From NCBI GenBank assembly GCA_037952775.1, contig JBANAY010000003.1, positions 24,862,001 through 24,926,000 on the forward strand: a stretch of DNA of 64,000 bases, read 5' to 3'. The translations under genes and the position numbers were made by a program. Source of the DNA: Clonostachys chloroleuca. Taxonomy: Eukaryota > Ascomycota > Sordariomycetes > Hypocreales > Bionectriaceae. Below the pieces are notes generated by a model. It was not told the DNA's origin, ran no database searches, and worked only from the letters and a program-made list of their open reading frames with translations. Positions 24,488 through 35,878 of the stretch are shown here, one piece after another (position 1 is the stretch's first letter; every line of letters starts with the position of its first letter).

Positions 24488-27400
24488 TTATATGATGTTC
24501 CCACGCACCCAAGCCCAGATTTTTAGCACCCTTTCCTTGTCCAGTGGCTCCAGATTCCGTAGGGTAGGCACACTCTGTTTGGCACGAGTCATCTCGTAGC
24601 TCTGAACGCTGCCGGGTCTGATTTTACCCGTTGGACACGCCACTTCCTCTGGGACCAGGCTCCCTTTCCACAATCCAACCAGAACATGCGACGGATGGTG
24701 TTTGTTCGTTTGAGCTAGTGTCTTTTCTAGTCTCGTGACCCATTCTGACGATGGCACAACCTCCAGGTTGCCTTGCCCAAGATCCTCGGATACCCATGAG
24801 AGCAATTGCGACCAGTCAGGATCTCTGAATGGGTTCAGAACATGGTATACAAGTGGTTTAGTCGCCAAACTGCTCTGATGGGCAGGATATTTTGGCATTT
24901 TGGCCTGCCCTCCTAGCGCGATTTCCAAAACGGCATCGGCAGCAATGTCAACGGGTAACCAGTCCAGAGGCTGGGCTTCCAGGCGAGGCAAACACCCGAC
25001 GAGCGATTCTGTGGACAGCATCAAAGGATATGCTTCACTTTTGTTCCATATGCCTGCTTGATTGCCGCACAGTTGACCAACCCGAATGATGGACATCCAC
25101 GGAGGCATGTCTGAGCCGGGAGCGCTCTCCGTCGCGGTTACTGCCTTGTACGCCGCCGCACAAACTTGTTCCGCGACCCATTTGGATTCTGAATATCCCA
25201 TGGGTGACGCATCAGCAGGGTCTTCGGATACATCTTCCCGTATTAAGTGGGAGGCCGAACAGCCCACAGCTGCGATTGAGCTAATAAAGACAAACTTTGC
25301 ACTGCTTTTGATAGCGAACTGTATCAATTGCTGGGTTCCCGAAACCTGGTCCTCAAATGAGGGAAGTCGCAGATTAAAATTAACAGTCCAAGCTGTGTGA
25401 ATAAAGGTTGTTGATGCCTTTGAGAAATCGTCCAGGTGTTGTGTCGAGAATCCTATTGCACCATCCGACAAGTCACAAGGCAGACACACAACACATGATT
25501 TTGTGTGCGAGGTTTGATGAAGATCAATCAATCCATACCCTGTGAGAACACGGGAAACCCGCTGATAAGCATCTTCAGGGGTCTTGGCTCGGACCAACAG
25601 ATACACAGCATCGACCTTCGGCCCCTTGGAGAGTAATAAATGAAGAATGTGTGCACCTAGAAACCCGGTAGCTCCAGTCAGAACTATCACGTTTCTGGAC
25701 CTTTCTTGTTGAATCTCAGGGTGCAAAGAACTAGAGAAGTCTTTGTATCTATCCGCCATATGTCGCATCAATTGATGTCTTCTCTCAATTTGATCTTGCT
25801 TCTCCAGGAACTTTCCGCTGCGGACTTGCTCAAGGTGCTTGACTAAATTGTTCACGCTCCCACACTCGTATATGATATTAAGTGGAAGCTGCCCTTCCGG
25901 GTCAGACAGGCAGGCTTCCACAACCTGTGCCCGAATTTGCAAGCACGCCATAGAGTCAACATTTTGCTTGTAAAGATCCTCGTCGGGGTCTATCTTGCGT
26001 CCAAGAACTCGGAAAAAGCACTCGAGTACTGCCCGGAAGAGTTGATCGCGAGTAGCGATTTGGACTAAGGCCGCGAGTCCAGGTTTGCTATATGCCGCCT
26101 CGATCCAAGACTTGTATCGTTCTTCGGCTTGATTACGAATTATTGTGCCTTTACTGCTCTTTTGTAGGGCTGCCTCATTTAGAGGCACAGAGACGACAAT
26201 AATCATTGACCTTGAGATTCGAGTATGACCCTGAGACCGAGAATTTATCTTTTGTATGACAGGCCAAACAGTCTCAAATATCGTGGTGTCTGGTGTATCC
26301 AAGGAAGAGGGAAACAGGAGAAGACCAGGGTAATTCTGACCGCTTCCAAAGATAAAGACATCGCGTAGTATGTTTGTAGCAGCGAGGATGTCTGCTTCCA
26401 TGGGCGCAGGATCAAATTTCTTACCATTGGCAAGCATAAGCTGAGAGTCAGCGCGACTGTGGTAACGCCATGCGTTTGGAATCGTTCCGTGAGGTTCGAA
26501 CAAATCTGCGGTTGCGTACGAGCCATCATCTCGGTTGGTTTTAACTCTCAACGGCCACGCAGGTTTCACAACAAGCTCAGACAGCCTGTTTTCTCTTGGC
26601 TCGAATCGGAGATATCGCTCATCTTGAATAGGTCGCAGATACTGCCATTCCCTGTCTTTTTGATAATCCCGGTGTGACGACATGAGGAATCCGGATTCCA
26701 TGCTGCCCATCCTCGAGACAAGATTTATACCAGCCCCTACCAACCCGTCGCCTATTGAGGGTGGTAATGGTGCGCCGCCCACCCCAACAAGGTCCATTGA
26801 CCGGAGAAGTTCGAGCCCGTGTTTGTCTTCGGAGAGCATTTGCAAGATATACGGAACTGATGTAAAGTATTGAACCGGAATATCGCATTTCTTCCGAGCG
26901 TGCGCAACGGCATTGATGATGTTAGATGCAGTGATCGGCGCGAGCCCTTCAGGGAAGAACCATATCATCGACCTGCTCGTCCAGGATCTGAGCAAGTCCG
27001 GGAGGCCTCCATGATATAAGGGTGTCATAGAGAAGGTGGCAGGTTGGTTTTCTTCTTGAAAGCATGGAAGAACCTGGACTATTCCCGACTGAGGCTGGGG
27101 GATCGGTTTGGGCAGACCAGATGATGTTCCAGAAGTATGAGAAAAATAAGCGATCTCGGGTTCTCTGTTGTTCTCAATTTTCAACAGGGGGTTTTTAATG
27201 CTGAGGTATTCTTGATATGGCGACAGACGAGGAATCTCAACTTGCTCCACTCCTTCTATGGCAATACTCGATGAATCCTCCACAAGCAAGACCTGTACGT
27301 TCAATGTGGCACAAAGGTGCTCAATTGCCTGTGGTTGCAATTGAGGACTGAAAGAACAGTCAGCGAAATTTTGAATCAAGTTGGCGATAATAATTGAGAA

Positions 27401-27861
27401 CTAACGCAAGAAACACTGCCGTGTATCCCAGCCGTAAAAGGCCAAGCCATGTGAGGACAAAGTCAATACTGCTCGTGGACAGCAGTCCGATGTTCGATCC
27501 AATAGGAATATTCCTTGAGGAGGCGAGTCCAAGCAAAGTTCGCAATCCATCGGCGGCATGATATGATAAGATTGACAATTCACCAAACGTTAAGAAGTCA
27601 GTATCTAGCACATTTCTTAGTTGTTGTTCACTTAATCTAGGGAGATGGTTGATCGATTAGATTACCATGAGCTTTATGCGGCGTGGATGCGTAGTCCGCA
27701 AAGCCTAAAGCGGGCGCCTGGGGGAAGCGGCGGCAGTTTCCATCGATCAACTGCATTACAGTACCAAATTCATGATCCAAATGTCCATCTTGCTCCTTGC
27801 TCTGCGCCGCATGGCCCAACGTGCAGGTGAAGTAGTTCGGCTTGACAGTTATCGTTGCCAT
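24488..27861 (-). CDS. NRPS-like carboxylic acid reductase (A-T-R)
   Basis: Three exons: 27861-27666, 27604-27406, 27347-24488; 1084 aa. Order of domains: adenylation (about 15-520, phosphate-binding loop HTSGTSSGLPKP near 203, later YATADLFEPHG), thiolation (phosphopantetheine Ser in KQNVDSMACL near 597), and a thioester reductase of the SDR type (NADPH motif LTGATGFLGAHIL near 690, catalytic YSESK at about 850-854). No condensation domain is present. Enzymes of this layout activate an aryl, amino or keto acid as the adenylate, load it on the carrier and release it as an aldehyde or alcohol. The substrate is not predictable by eye. With the adjacent FAD monooxygenase it forms a plausible minimal biosynthetic pair. 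The reading frame is intact. It needs a phosphopantetheinyl transferase encoded elsewhere. Confidence 0.9.
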
Positions 27862-28700
27862 TGTAATCGCATCACAAATAACGTCATACCTAAAGAAATC
27901 GGAGATACATGAACGGAGCGATAAAATATAACGCGCAATATGCGGACTATGCTGGAAATAAATAGCGCCGGGATGCAAAGTCAATTTCACTGGATGAAAC
28001 TTTGATATCATCATAGACTCGTCCATTGACGCACCATTTCGCGCATTTGGCCTGCTGCATCTGATTACGGGATTAAGGGCCAATCAACGTCGCCATTGCC
28101 ATGCTGTGTCACTTTTGAGATGCCACCAGGAGAAGAACTTTACAAAGCCCAGTTATACAAGTCCACGTTGGTATTTTCAGACATCACTCAGCTGTGGAGA
28201 GGATGACGATTACGTCAAATGTATCACAATAACGCCAGTAGCACAACCCTTGAAAGACTAGGCGTAGTATAAAACCCTGCGATTCAGGTTTACTCACCAA
28301 TTGCTCTGATCCAGGTTTCTGCGCGAGCCAGGACTATGTACTTATAGGATGATATTAGATTTATCTCCTTCGTCAGACTATCTTAATTTAGTGGTGATAA
28401 CGAAAGCTCCCTAAAGTAGTTCAAAGAACCTTCAATCAAACATAACCATTATCGGGATTTCCCTAAGCTACGGACCAATAAAAGAAACGGATTAGCTACA
28501 TGATGGCCTAAAATACTCTATTTAATATAAATGCGGGTGATCCCGAAGAATTTACAACGTCCGTTATGGAGTAGAAAAATTCAGTATAGGTTAGGCGAGA
28601 AGCGGTAGAGATCACGATGGATGCGCGAATTGCCACAGCCCCTGTTGCAAACAGCTTAGGCACGCTGGAAGAAGAGTAATGAATTATCGATTGTAATCCT
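27862..28700. other. Intergenic, 0.8 kb
   Basis: Promoter side of the NRPS-like gene and 3' flank of the copper transporter. No gene supported. Confidence 0.45.
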
Positions 28701-29325
28701 CTAGCTACAACAGCTGCTCGATTGCTGCTGGTTGGAGGTGGCTTCCGCAGTCCCGCTTCTACTCGACGGCCCCTCGGTTATCTTAACGACGAACCAGTCA
28801 CACAGAAATTTGCCCAGCCCTGCGCCAATTATCATGGAGATGATGAGATATCCATTGAACGACATGACGATCAACATGAGAGCCCAGGTGAGGCCGGACG
28901 TAAAGGCGTATAAGACTGAGCGCGTGAGCTGCTGGAGAAGCGATGCGCGTAATACGAGGGTGCGTGGCGCAGAGTCGCTTGACTTGATCTCGCTGCCATC
29001 GGAGGATGCGATTGAGAAGACGTAAGAGGCTCGGCGCTGATACTGGCCCAGCAGGAAGTTGTCGTACTCCTTGGATGCACGGCGCACCACCTCGAGAAGA
29101 ACAACCAGCAGTGCTACGCCGATGCACGAAGCAGCCATAATGCCGCCGCTGGTGATTTGCCATGACGAAGCGAACACGCAAGTATCAACGGTGTCCCAAT
29201 TCCATAGCATCTAGAATCATGAATCGTTAATGTTAATCTGGTTAATTGGGCACGAGAGGATGAATCATCAAGATAGAACATACCGCCGTTTTGCACTCTG
29301 CTGAACTTGCGCTACCGTGATCCAT
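28701..29325 (-). CDS. Ctr-family copper transporter
   Basis: Two exons: 29325-29284 and 29210-28701; 183 aa. The first exon encodes only 14 residues (MDHGSASSAECKTA) and was found by its ATG and GTATGT donor. The second begins MLWNWDTVDTCVFASSWQIT, the conserved start of fungal Ctr proteins. There are three membrane segments: one after the ASSWQIT block (GIMAASCIGVALLVVLLEVV) and two near the C-terminus, with the MxxxM copper-selectivity motif (MLIVM) in TM2 and the GxxxG packing motif (GAGLG) in TM3. The tail ends in Cys (SSSCCS), as in many Ctr proteins. The N-terminus lacks the Met-rich repeats of high-affinity Ctr1. It is expected to trimerise in the plasma or vacuolar membrane and import Cu(I). 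It is divergent from a ferric/cupric reductase. Confidence 0.9.
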
Positions 29326-30080
29326 GATGGCTAGTGGTTGCCTTCGGAGATGAAGGTCTAGACTGGTTAAATCGAATAGACGCTTAAAAACAAGTTTCTA
29401 GTGAGAGACAATGGGGTGTATGTGGCTTCGACTTCTAATACTAGAGGGGAACTGGCTGATGATATCTATGGCTCGGAAGCAATCGCAAGAAGTGAGCACG
29501 TTTTTCTTCGGTACCAAAACCTCCGGGGCCATGCAACAGCTAATTGCTGCGGTATGGCTAGAACAGCCCCTCTCAAACAAGAAAAGATGGATCTGTTGGT
29601 CTCATCTCCGTTTCTGTTACAGCTAAGAGCCGGAACCAGGAGCAGACCCCACGCTGCTGAGCGTATTTGAGCAAGTTTCCCGAGCTGTCATTGGTCAGAA
29701 AACAAGGTTAACAGTGCTCTAGCGGATTCGTTTTTCTGGATACCAGAAGACGAATCCTCTCAAACTCCCTGAGGGCCGTTACGCAATGAGGCGAATTGGT
29801 ACTGATTTATCAGGAGACGGTAACGGAGAACGAGGCTTGAAGGTGTCAATACGACCCCATCCAATAGCGTTATTTCCATTTAGTGGTCGGTTTTATGTAG
29901 ATTGGCCGGGGCTTCATCCATGACATCTCCACATGTTTTATGGTGGAGCGGACCGTGAACCAGAGACACAATGGAGGTATAGAAACAATGTCATCGACGC
30001 CTCGTCCTAGTTCTCTAGCCTGCGACTGATTTGTACCCTTCAAGTTAGCAAACTGTAGCGAGCGGCTGGCCGGCGACAAT
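29326..30080. promoter_or_regulatory. Shared promoter of copper transporter and ferric reductase
   Basis: A 755-bp region separates two divergent metal-uptake genes. TGAGCACG at 29493-29500 differs by one base from the reverse complement of the TGTGCTCA site reported for the Aspergillus copper regulator Mac1 (from memory). A second GAGCAA core lies near 29670. These are single short matches and may be chance. No coding region is supported. Confidence 0.35.
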
Positions 30081-32061
30081 ATGAAGGACAGACTCATCAA
30101 CTTGTTCGCCCGTGTGGGTTACCAGTCACAGGACATCTCACAGAGCACGACTGTCCCCTACTGGGGATACGCTGTGCGAGTCGTGCCGTGCGCCAATGAT
30201 GCTGGAACCTGCGAGTACTTCGAGGCTGTCTACGGCGGCCACGAGCGCAGTATGCTCTACTCGGGCATTCTGTGGGCGACAATTGGAGGCATCCTCCTCA
30301 TCTGGGCAATTCTTCGCCATGCTTATGCCACTCCTCTGGCTGCTGCTCACACTGGATCCGAGAAACAGCCAAAAGCAAAATCCAGAGGTTTCCGCGTACG
30401 ACGAGCCATTGGTGCTGCGACGAGGCAATATCTGCTCCCTCAATCACTGCGCTCCATCTTTGGCCGCACCACTCGCCTCCAAATCCTGGTTCTAGCCATC
30501 TTCACTGGCTATCTGACCATCTGGTCATTCGTCGGCATCACGTACAAGGCCTGGAGGACGCCAGTCAAGGGCTACGACAACCTCTACCAAACTCGATCCG
30601 GCCTCGGGCCCTGGTCCGACCGTGTCGGAGTCATCGCGTATGCCTTGACTCCCTTCTCCGTCATGTTGGCCTCCCGCGAGTCAATTCTGTCGCAGCTTAC
30701 CGGCATCCCCTACCAGAATTTCAATTTCCTCCACAGATGGCTTGGATACATCATTTTTGTCCAGTCTCTCCTCCACACCATTGGGTGGACGCTCATCGAA
30801 ACGGTGTACTACCAGCCTCAACCGCAGGTGGCTAACAAATGGATTGCGCAACTCTACATGATCTGGGGCTGTGTGGCCATGATTCTGCTCCTTATACTCT
30901 TCGTCCTATCGACGCCATGGGCTATTCGCCTGACCGGCTACGAATTCTTCCGCAAGAGCCACTACATCCTCGCTATGGTATACATCGGCGCATGCTGGGG
31001 GCACTGGGACCCATTGAAGGCCTTCTGTAAGTACTTTCCCACTTATGGTTTGTCCTCTCTAACCGTATTACTTGGTAGTGGTGCCTGGCCTGGCCCTCTG
31101 GTTTGTTGACCGGCTCATTCGAGCGATCCGGTCGGGTTTGATTCATTACCAGTTTCTGCCCGACGGATCCATGGGTTTCAAAACCGCCGATGCCGTCGCT
31201 ACGCTGTTTCCCGACTCCGAAAACGGCGACATTGTTCGCCTTGACTACCGTCACCCTCAAACTCCTTGGAATCCAGGACAGCACTTCTATCTTTGCTTCA
31301 CCCAGGCCAGCATCTGGCAATCTCATCCGTTCACTCCGCTCAGTCTGCCGGTGGAGAAGGACGGCACAGTCCTCCATTCTTACATCTTCCGCGCAAAGAA
31401 GGGCGAGACGAAGAAGGTGGCCAAGCAGGTGGCAAGCAAGCTTTCCATTGCCGAGGGCAACACCGCGGTCACGACGCCAGTTGTCATGCAGGGCCCATAT
31501 GGTGAGAACCTTGTCTCGGATCTCACGGCCGATGTCAATGTCCTCTGTGTGGCCGGTGGCACTGGAATCACGTATGTTCTGCCGGTTCTGCTGTGGCTCC
31601 AACGGCAAGCCCCCAGTGTGGATAGAAAGATCAGCCTTGTGTGGGCAGTGAAGCACCACAAGGACGTGGAATGGGTTAAGCCCGAGCTTGAGCAGCTTAG
31701 ATCCGCTGTGTCAACACACGGTCTGACCATTAGCATATTCGTCACTCAGGACCAGGAGACGGCATCATCGCATGCTTCTGATAGTGAACAGTCGGCGAAT
31801 GAAGAGAAGGGCATTGCGACGAGGATCCGTGCTTTGAGAACGAGCTCGCATAATCCAGGACGCCCTGATGTTGGTGCTGTCGTGCCGGCTTTTGTTAATG
31901 ACGTGGTTCGCGGGCGGACCGTCGTTGTTGCAAGCGGCCCAGGCAGTATGCTTTCCAACATCCACACTGAAGTTGCCAAGCTCAACTCAGGTAGTAAAGT
32001 TTACAGGGGTGAAGAGAGATTTGATGTTGAGTTGAAATGTGATGATAGGTTAGAGTGGTGA
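30081..32061 (+). CDS. Ferric/cupric reductase transmembrane protein (FRE family)
   Basis: Two exons: 30081-31026 and 31079-32061; 642 aa. The ferric-reductase membrane domain (about 130-330) carries the four haem-binding His with the classic spacing: H218-x13-H232 and H294-x13-H308. The FAD-binding domain has HPFTPLSLP, and the NAD-binding domain has VAGGTGITYVLPV and VVVASGPGSM near the end. Such enzymes sit in the plasma membrane and pass electrons from NADPH across the membrane to reduce Fe(III) or Cu(II) before uptake. The divergent Ctr copper transporter suggests that Cu(II) reduction is at least part of its role. There is no clear cleavable signal peptide, and the N-terminus is short for the family, so an upstream start or exon cannot be excluded. 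Confidence 0.9.
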
Positions 32062-32935
32062 TAGACTTGACACTAGATACCCAATGAGTTTAATGCAATT
32101 GACACGATATACGCAAGTTATAAGAATGAGTCAAGTTTGCATACCATGCGACGTTTTTGGTAATCCATTAGTTCTGAAGACTCCAGAGCAGCTGATGCTT
32201 ATGGCTGCCGATGAAGATGTGGTTGATCCGAGGGCGAACCAGCGTATGAACGGCGATTATCATGTGTTTCAGCGGCCATGGAAATTCGTCGAATTGAATC
32301 TCGCCCTATCAAAGAATGCCATGCCGTGATATTGATGAATGCCTGCTCTTCATTCCAAATCCAAAAAAAAAAACCGCACCCGGCAGGGCGGACAGAACTG
32401 TGTCTCACTTAGAGAGTGCCATGACCTTCAAGACAGCTGCGAGTTCCTTACACCATTAAATGAACCAATGGAACTTCTTCTTCTATCTCTTATGTCTTAG
32501 GCTGGGCTGATACCACGGTATTGGATGTCTTTGAGACTCAAAGGCTCTGTGACTCTGCGAACATGTGTTGCTTGTATGATCTTCGCATGGTCTGGAGATT
32601 GCACTGTATTTGCATAGCACCGAGCTCATGTTATTCAAGGAGTCTTAGTTTAAAGGCTAGATTATTATTGACATTGGGTTTGAATCTTAGTCGATTATCT
32701 AGGGGTTATGTCTCGGGCGTGGAGCAGGTAGTTGATCCAAAGGGGAATGCTGACGTCTCCAGCCATGTTCAGATACGAAACAAGACGGTCTTACATACAT
32801 TTGTTTTTTCCACATTAGAGACAGAAGGTTCAAGTATCTTAGAACCTATATCTCGCCATCTAGTCCTACCATAGTTCTACGGCCGTTTTCTTCCCAAATT
32901 CAATCCACAACCAAATACTCTTCAAATTCGGCATC
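32062..32935. other. Intergenic, 0.9 kb
   Basis: Contains an 81-codon open frame at 32084-32329 with no family resemblance, treated as chance. The 3' half is the promoter of the hydrophobin gene. Confidence 0.4.
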
Positions 32936-33407
32936 ATGAAGCATCTTATTGTTGCTCTTGTATCCGCCGTGGCAATCGTGGCCGCAAGGGATTATGAGGC
33001 CTGCCCACATTCAGGGAAGCTTCTGTGCTGTAACTCGGGCCTCCTAAACCTCGCCTACCTCCGTTGCTTCAAACGTAAGCCCACCTAGGAATACGCCATA
33101 CACAATGTTGGCTTGAACTATGATTATGAAATTAATACCCAACGAATATAGCCGATTCAACCCCCAATTCCGCGAAGGATCTCGAGAGCATCTGCGGACA
33201 TGAGCATGCCGACCCCAGATGCTGTTCCGTAAAAGTAGTGAGTCTTACCCCGATGCCGGGTCCAATACATCATAGCATGCTGATGCAAAGAAACACGGAA
33301 AGGTTAGCATTGGAGCTCTTTGCCGGGACGCTGAAGGTTTTCACAATGGCCACTTGCATGTTCGTCAGAGCGATGAAGATAACTCGCCGAGCCTTGAAGT
33401 ATCATAA
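32936..33407 (+). CDS. Class II hydrophobin-like secreted protein
   Basis: Three exons: 32936-33074, 33152-33237, 33303-33407; 109 aa. A signal peptide (MKHLIVALVSAVAIVAA) is followed by eight Cys in the hydrophobin order C-CC-C-C-CC-C. Spacings are x7, x11, x16, x8 and x10; the last four match class II hydrophobins exactly, and the first is shorter than the usual x9-10. Typical segments are CCNSGLLNLAYLRC, the 16-residue loop STPNSAKDLESI, and DPRCCSVKVVSIGALC. After the last Cys there is an unusually long hydrophilic tail of 27 residues ending DNSPSLEVS. Hydrophobins self-assemble at air-water interfaces and coat aerial structures. The exons are short and easily missed. The third intron boundary (GTGAGT...AAAG) was chosen because it gives the expected x10 spacing and last Cys. 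Confidence 0.78.
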
Positions 33408-33745
33408 AGCAGCCAAGATACGAGAATAGGAGTCAGGAGGGATTCACATATACGTAGCGAATAAAACAAGTCTCTTTTTCTAATGTCTAGAGCCAAATCA
33501 ACGTATAGGGGCAAAATGTCACAGTGACTTTTCCCTCGTCTCTTGTCAGGGCATGTCATAGCTGAGGAGAAGCCTGTCAATGCTGGCACCCAGTTTGGTA
33601 GCTTGGCACTTGGGGGAGCTCTGAGTGGCAGTGTGGCAGGGCAAGGCTTTGCGACCCACAGAGCCCAGCGGATTCTTCTTTCTGCCTCGCAGGCATATTT
33701 CATCGTAACCCCCCTCACCAACAACATAAACAAGCGCACAACTTC
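33408..33745. other. Intergenic, 0.3 kb
   Basis: Short spacer that forms the promoter of the HET gene. Nothing else seen. Confidence 0.45.
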
Positions 33746-35878
33746 ATGGTCAAGAAGATGGACGCGCCCGACCCCGATCACGAAATGGGTGCAACTTGCC
33801 CGCGATGCACGTTTATGTTCAGCGGCCAGCACATTGTCGAACCCGGGGGGCCTGCCATTCCCCAGCTGGCCTGGCCACCGCCAACCCACCACCCATCTGT
33901 CAGCTCGTTCGAGGGGGCAGTGCGTTGGGGATGCGTCATTTGCTGTCGTCTATGGCGAAAATTACAAAAGGCGGGCTACGGTGATCTCGGAGTTTTTGAC
34001 GAGGACCCCGTTTTCTCGGTCTGGATTTTGTTCCGCAGGGAGGATGGGGAATTCAATCTTACCATAATGGTGGTCTATCCAAACAGTGCGTCTTCTGCAC
34101 ATGACGGCATCACACAGCCGTGGTTCACACTTAGCCAATCTGTAATATTTAGTGAAAGTAGGTTGAATATCCATGAATCTCCCCTAGGAGAACGAGGAGT
34201 TGATAGATTTCCATCACTAGAATACCGTGGTCCTACAACAAGGATGCTTGATGTTTGCGGTACCAGCACATCATCTCAAGCATCCTGGGCTCGAGCTACT
34301 AGTTGGTATACCCAGTGTCGAAACCACCACGAGACATGCAACGCAAAGAGAGGGCGCTCCTCATTCCTACCTACTCGAATTCTCGATCTATCCTCCAACG
34401 ACAAGCAGATAAGACTAGTAGCTGGCGAGAAGGGAGTATGTCATGACTATGCTACTCTCAGTCATCGTTGGGGTGGCTCTGATATCATTCGTCTGCGTAT
34501 GGACAACATGGCCCAATTTCAGAAGGGAATCGATATCAATGATCTTCCTCTAACTTTCAAAGACGCCATTGAAGTTGCAAGGCAGCTTGATATATTATAT
34601 TTGTGGATAGACTCTCTTTGCATTATCCAGGATGACTCAACAGACTGGCAAGCAGAATCCGCGCTCATGGGAGAGGTCTATAGCAATGGCGTGTTAAACA
34701 TAATGGCCACAGCTTGCGAGAATAGTCACCAGGGATTGTACAGAGACAGAGACCCCCGGGAGTTGCGTCACTGTAGCTTTAAAGCTTCCTGGACTGCAAT
34801 AAAGGAGAAACATTTAATAGTACTGGACAATAATCTGTGGGAGGATCTAATCACGCGGGCACCATTGAACGAGCGCGGCTGGGTGCTCCAGGAAAGAATA
34901 CTAGCACCGCGAACGCTGCATTTCGCAGAGAACCAACTAGCGTGGGAGTGCCGCACCATGGAAGCCTGCGAAATGTACCCAGATCGCTTGCCTAGGCATC
35001 TTGAGAATCTTGAGAGTCGGGTCAAATTCATTGATCTTGACACATACTGGCAGTCGCTTAGTAGCTGGACGACGTGGGATCCCTCCAACCATGCTGGCTA
35101 TCACGTTTGGAGCGACATCGTCAGACTCTATAGCGGGACTCAACTCACGAAGGAGGCGGATAGGCTGGTTGCCATTAGCGGTCTCGCCAAACGTATGCGC
35201 TCCATTCTCAGCGATAAATACCTTGCTGGACTCTGGGCAGGGCAACTCCCGTATCAGTTGGTTTGGCACATCACTACGCTACGTATTGACGGAGGCACAG
35301 GTCGTCGAGTTGAAAATTATCGAGCTCCTTCTTGGACATGGGCATCAGTGGACGGTGAAGTGAGAATACCGATGATAGAGCGTGGGGCAAACGCGGAAAG
35401 TCTGATCGAGATTGAGGAAGCCAAAATCACACCCCTCTCAGGTATCGACGATACAGCCGAGGTCATCGATGGATATATTCGTTTGAAAGGCCATCTGTTC
35501 AAAGCTGAGATTCTTGGTCGGGATACAGATGCCGGGAGATTCGGCTTGTGGATCCGAGTTGACGGGAAACTGGTTTATGGTATGGTCTATTTGGACGAGC
35601 CCATCAGGGCGAAGCACACATCAGTCTTTTACCTCCCGGTATATCGTAGAAACGGGGAAATATGCCAAATACCCCAATCTAAGCATTATTCTTTGATATT
35701 GAAACCCGCAGAGGGCCGTCCGAGAGGTTGGTATTCTCGGATCGGAGTGGTTGAAACCTGGGCCAACGCGACTCATGATGAGGCGTGGGCGTATATCTCA
35801 GAACAACTAGAAAACCCGACACTCAGGGAAAAGTCCCTCGGACTTGAACATTCCCCCGAAACTATTATTCTAACCTAG
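33746..35878 (+). CDS. HET-domain protein (heterokaryon incompatibility type)
   Basis: Single exon, 710 aa. The HET domain spans about residues 233-390 with its three blocks: YATLSHRWGG, then the block ending LYLWIDSLCIIQDD (about 275-290), and RGWVLQERILAPRTLHF (about 375-392). The N-terminal 200 residues contain a Cys-rich patch (CPRCTF and CVICC) that may bind metal. The C-terminal part has YRAPSWTWASVDG, common in this class. HET proteins trigger cell death after fusion of unlike hyphae in some species; most family members, like this one, have no known partner. No NACHT or repeat domain is present. The reading frame is intact. Confidence 0.9.
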   Translation: MVKKMDAPDPDHEMGATCPRCTFMFSGQHIVEPGGPAIPQLAWPPPTHHPSVSSFEGAVRWGCVICCRLWRKLQKAGYGDLGVFDEDPVFSVWILFRREDGEFNLTIMVVYPNSASSAHDGITQPWFTLSQSVIFSESRLNIHESPLGERGVDRFPSLEYRGPTTRMLDVCGTSTSSQASWARATSWYTQCRNHHETCNAKRGRSSFLPTRILDLSSNDKQIRLVAGEKGVCHDYATLSHRWGGSDIIRLRMDNMAQFQKGIDINDLPLTFKDAIEVARQLDILYLWIDSLCIIQDDSTDWQAESALMGEVYSNGVLNIMATACENSHQGLYRDRDPRELRHCSFKASWTAIKEKHLIVLDNNLWEDLITRAPLNERGWVLQERILAPRTLHFAENQLAWECRTMEACEMYPDRLPRHLENLESRVKFIDLDTYWQSLSSWTTWDPSNHAGYHVWSDIVRLYSGTQLTKEADRLVAISGLAKRMRSILSDKYLAGLWAGQLPYQLVWHITTLRIDGGTGRRVENYRAPSWTWASVDGEVRIPMIERGANAESLIEIEEAKITPLSGIDDTAEVIDGYIRLKGHLFKAEILGRDTDAGRFGLWIRVDGKLVYGMVYLDEPIRAKHTSVFYLPVYRRNGEICQIPQSKHYSLILKPAEGRPRGWYSRIGVVETWANATHDEAWAYISEQLENPTLREKSLGLEHSPETIILT

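Noticed and set aside
32084..32329. 81-codon open frame after the ferric reductase
   Set aside because: No family signal, no signal peptide, no intron context.
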